DNA from: Amphimedon queenslandica
Taxonomy: Eukaryota > Porifera > Demospongiae > Haplosclerida > Niphatidae
Assembly (NCBI RefSeq): GCF_000090795.2
Contig: NW_003546554.1
Span: 57,680 to 90,811 of the forward strand
Reading direction: 5' to 3'
DNA length: 33,132 nucleotides
This document shows, piece by piece, positions 29,913 to 33,132 of the stretch (positions are counted from its first letter, which is position 1; the number at the start of each line of letters is the position of its first letter). The notes under the pieces were generated by a model. It searched no databases and was not told the origin of the DNA. It worked only from the letters and a program-made list of their open reading frames with translations. A program made the position numbers and the translations under genes.

Positions 29913-32900
29913 ATGGCGTCTTTTTTACTGGATTCAGCTCTGATGTTTGGAACACAAGTTAGTCCGTTATTTGACGTATGCTATTGCTTTCTTCTCTTTA
30001 GACATTATTTTTTGGATTTGGTTGGCTATTTTTCATGAGAAAACTCTTCAAATTTTATGAGGTTTAATAATTAATTTTAAATAATAATGAAATAATTTAT
30101 ATATTATAATATTAATTGACCATTAATTATTTCGACAGATTCGTAACATGTTTGTACAAGTTTTGTTTTCAGTCACATTTGCCCTTTCGTGTACAATGTT
30201 TGAATTAATTATCTTTGAAATACTTGGCATTATGGACTCAAAGTAAACCATTAATTTTAACTCTCATCTCTTCATGCACATCATCACTTTCTTTTGTTTT
30301 TTTCTAGTTCGCGTTATTTTCATTGGCAGCTTAACCTCTACCTCATACTAGTTACTCTGATTGTGGTAATCCCATTGTACATATCAAGCCAAATAGCCAG
30401 AGTCCTTCCTTGTGGTATGTGTACATAATGTACATGTACATGTATGAATTAGCTTGTGCTGGGTTTTCCACAAGGCATGCTAAGAGTTTCATGTATAGTT
30501 GAGAAACCTCATAATAGCATACACCTTATCGAGTAACTTTAAAAATTCATAAAAAATCCAAATTTGATCGGAATCAGCTCAAACTTGATAAATGACATAA
30601 GAACATGTATATGTATCAGAAAAAATTATAAAAATGAAGAATTCTCTCCTAGTCATTTTTGATGAAATTTGGCCAACGACCAAAGGCTATAGCCTTTGGT
30701 CATTAGCCCAATTTTTGAGTAATTTTAAAAATTCATAAAAAATTTAATTTTGATTGGAATCAGCTCAAACTTGATAAACAACATAAGAACATGTATATGT
30801 ACCAGAAAAAAATATAAAAATGGAGAATTTTTATTTGCCATTTTTGATGAAATACTCTGTACTATATTTGGCCCAATTTTTGAGCTGAGCATTGTGCCAA
30901 AATTTTGTAGGGAAACTCTGAGTTTGTGTATTAATTTATGCTGTTTATCTTTCTGTAGTACGTAGGAAAATGTCAATATGGGTATCTGTTGCAATTTGGC
31001 TGGTTTTTATTTATTTCTTTTGGAAACTTGGAGACCCATTTCCCATTTTAAACCGGAAACACGGTACAGTACACAAGCTACGATGCCCTAGTCTTTATTG
31101 CTTTGTACAGGTATTTTCTCAATTGAACAGCCAATAAGTAGAGTAGGAGTGATTGGTGTAACAATAATTGGTATATTGTCTGGTTTTGGTGCTGTCAATG
31201 CCCCCTATACATACATGGCCTACTTCATCAGGTAAGTATATCCATCAGGACTACAACTGAGCATTCTTATAGGGACTTCAAACTAACACTGCATTACTTA
31301 CATGTACTTGTACTATATGGCACATAGTATGCATATATAATATATTGTGTGCACTTTTAGTTTCTCATAAAGTTATATATTCTTGTTTTATTCAGAAATA
31401 TTGATGATTCAGAGATTTCAAATTCAGAGAGAAGACTACTGCAGACAATGGACATGATCATCTCAAAGAAGAAAAGGTTAGGGGAATTGATACCCTAAAT
31501 AATATGATTGCTCTATTCCATTAGAATTGCTCTAGCAAAGAAAGAGAAGTAAAGTTTTTATGAGTAATGATTATGATTATTATTAGTCAATTTATTTTTG
31601 TAGCAGTTTAAGATATCAAGATGATAGTATGTCACAGAGTAGCGGAGGAAAGAGGATGATGAAAATGTGGAACATATTCTCTGGAATAAGCTCTTCAAGT
31701 TCAGAGAGTAAGAAATGATATCCAAATCTCTCACACTTGCTCTCTCCTGACTTCTCTTTCTCCCTTTCCCCCAATTTTCCTTCTCTTCCCCCTCTCTCTC
31801 TGTCTCTCTTCCTCCCTCCTCCTCTTTCTCTCTCTCTTCAGATATCAGTGCATTGCAAACTGAAGTGGCCAGTCTTGAAGAGTTAAGTAGACAAATGTTT
31901 GTGGACTATGTTGACTTAAGAGAGACAAAGGTTTCATTATTTATTTTACCTCAAACTGAAGCTCATTTCTGTATTTCTTTCTCTTCTCATATTTTCATTA
32001 CATTATAGGACAGAGTGGTGTATTCAAAGACTCTTAAAGGTCGCTATTATGACATTGTTGGCCACTTTTTTTCTATTTATTGTGTGTACAAGATCATTAT
32101 GGTGAGGGAAAGTTTTCATATGTGTATGTTTAGATATGTGATTATCTTATCTACATTGTAGTGTACTATTAACATCATTTTTGATAGGGTTGGAAAAGTT
32201 GGTATGTCACATGCATTCATAACTGAATGTCACATGAATTGATAATTGATTTTTATTTACATAACTTTATACATTTTCCCATTAGATCCTGTTACTAGAG
32301 GCTTGTCTATCCTAGTCAACTGGCTTGGATTTAAAGTTGACGTGAGTTTCCTTCAGGAACTATTTTGTCATTTCTTGTGGTACTAATTAGGTTTTATTTT
32401 GGTCTCAACATGTTTCTTTCATATTAGTTGGTATTATTGTCATTACATCAATAAGAGGTCTACTAATCACTCTCACTAAAGTATGGCTATTATTATATCA
32501 TATACTTTTTATTGAGACCTTTTTGTAGTTTTTCTATGCCATTGCAAGCAGCAAGTCTTCAAATGCTATTGTCTTATGTCTAGCAGAAGTTATGGTATGT
32601 CAGTACATACAGTAGCACATACCATGATTGTATCATTTTAAAGGGTATGTATTTTGTATCATCAGTCCTTCTAATGAGAATGAATGTTCCAGAAGAGTAT
32701 AGGTAGCTGTGTTAATGACAATTAAGGCTTTACCTTAATCTATTCTTTATTTTTAAAGGACTATCATCACAAGAGTCTTAGGGCAGCTTGACTTCAGTTT
32801 TTATCATCGTTGGTTTGATGTTATATTTTTAGTGAGTTTAATAGTTTAATGCTGTTATTTTCATTTCTTATGTGCATTAGGTCAGTGCTTTAACTAGTAT

Positions 32901-32952
32901 TGTATTTCTTTATATTGCTCACCAGCAGTCATCAAGTAAAAGAACAGGATAA
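29913..32952 (+). CDS. GPR89: Golgi pH regulator GPR89/GPHR
   Basis: Eighteen exons give 462 residues (human 455): 29913-29957, 30002-30061, 30139-30242, 30308-30414, 30959-31063, 31111-31231, 31396-31476, 31525-31548, 31604-31707, 31842-31930, 32009-32101, 32162-32201, 32286-32341, 32391-32480, 32529-32594, 32644-32702, 32759-32831, 32881-32952. The protein is a multi-span anion channel of the Golgi membrane needed for Golgi acidification. Strong anchors: [77 protein letters not shown] and [15 protein letters not shown]. About nine hydrophobic spans, with a cytosolic loop (residues about 210-280) between the fifth and sixth. Exon 8 is a 24-nt micro-exon. Exon 9 has a TAGCAG tandem acceptor (31604 or 31607). 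Intron 4 carries repeat copy D. It starts 192 bp past DUSP23. Confidence 0.95.
30459..30921 (+). repeat. Palindromic MITE/satellite family, copy D (GPR89 intron 4)
   Basis: About 463 bp between imperfect inverted ends CTGGGTTTTCCACAAGGCATG and TTGTAGGGAAACTCTGAG. Two monomers lie inside; the palindrome at 30671-30708 has the same arms as copy B (ACGACCAAAGG) with two mismatches. The same left-end sequence (CACAAGGCATGCTAAG) occurs in copy B. Confidence 0.82.
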
Positions 32953-33132
32953 CACATACATTACTAATGATGTCTTAATTATTATTTTAATTTCTCGATT
33001 CTGTCAGTGTCACGGTTCATTAATTGCTGCCTGACAAAAATTTTCAACAAAATCAAAATAATAGTAGCTACAAAATTACTCATAAATAAGCACAAAAGTT
33101 AAAGTTGCCACAAAATTACTAAAAATGATTAC
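32953..33132. other. Downstream flank of GPR89
   Basis: AT-rich sequence after the GPR89 stop up to the window edge. No canonical AATAAA is present within 60 nt of the stop; the GPR89 3' end is therefore not placed. A repeated phrase CACAAAATTACT occurs at about 33069 and 33109. Confidence 0.5.

Overview
The window looks like nuclear DNA of a demosponge, most like Amphimedon. It is AT-rich and very gene-dense. Introns are mostly 45-150 bp with GT-AG borders, and the non-coding DNA is peppered with the self-complementary motif TGTACATG. All proteins are animal-type. Organism assignment is inference from these traits; no search was run. I rebuilt gene models by hand from splice sites, reading frame and remembered animal orthologues. 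In every multi-exon model the exon phases close without a frameshift.

Left part (1-7735): the 5' exon of a secreted beta-helix-like protein (1-505, -); a 66-residue twin-CX9C protein, CHCHD7 (1126-1418, -); a protein kinase/coiled-coil/kelch fusion (1552-5063, -); a divergent secreted phospholipase-D-superfamily gene (5188-6685, +); and an unrecognised gene (6751-7735, -). The first intron of the kinase gene holds a palindrome-bearing repeat. That repeat is interrupted by a 572-bp element with 71-bp inverted repeats and a 9-bp target duplication, which carries a RecQ-like helicase fragment.

Middle (7838-17082): a 36-exon DLEC1/CFAP81 gene (-; 1,652 residues), a ciliary protein, then intronless sterol C5-desaturase SC5D (-).

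Right part (17229-32952): seven genes head to tail on the plus strand or nearly so: PPOX (haem synthesis), NCSTN (gamma-secretase), two tandem carbohydrate-sulfotransferase copies, DUSP23 and GPR89/GPHR. Human DUSP23, NCSTN, PPOX and GPR89 all lie on chromosome 1q21-q23, so this block is a candidate for linkage conserved since the sponge-human ancestor.

Mobile DNA sits mainly in introns: the MULE-like element, a hAT-type MITE (NCSTN intron 9), a pogo-like MITE (DUSP23 intron), a fold-back element (24949-25167), and four copies of a MITE/satellite family. In that family a 38-bp central palindrome keeps its length and ends while the middle of both arms has been replaced symmetrically. Two gene pairs share promoters of about 125 and 146 bp (kinase-kelch/PLD and SC5D/PPOX). 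No rRNA, tRNA, CRISPR array or viral gene was seen.
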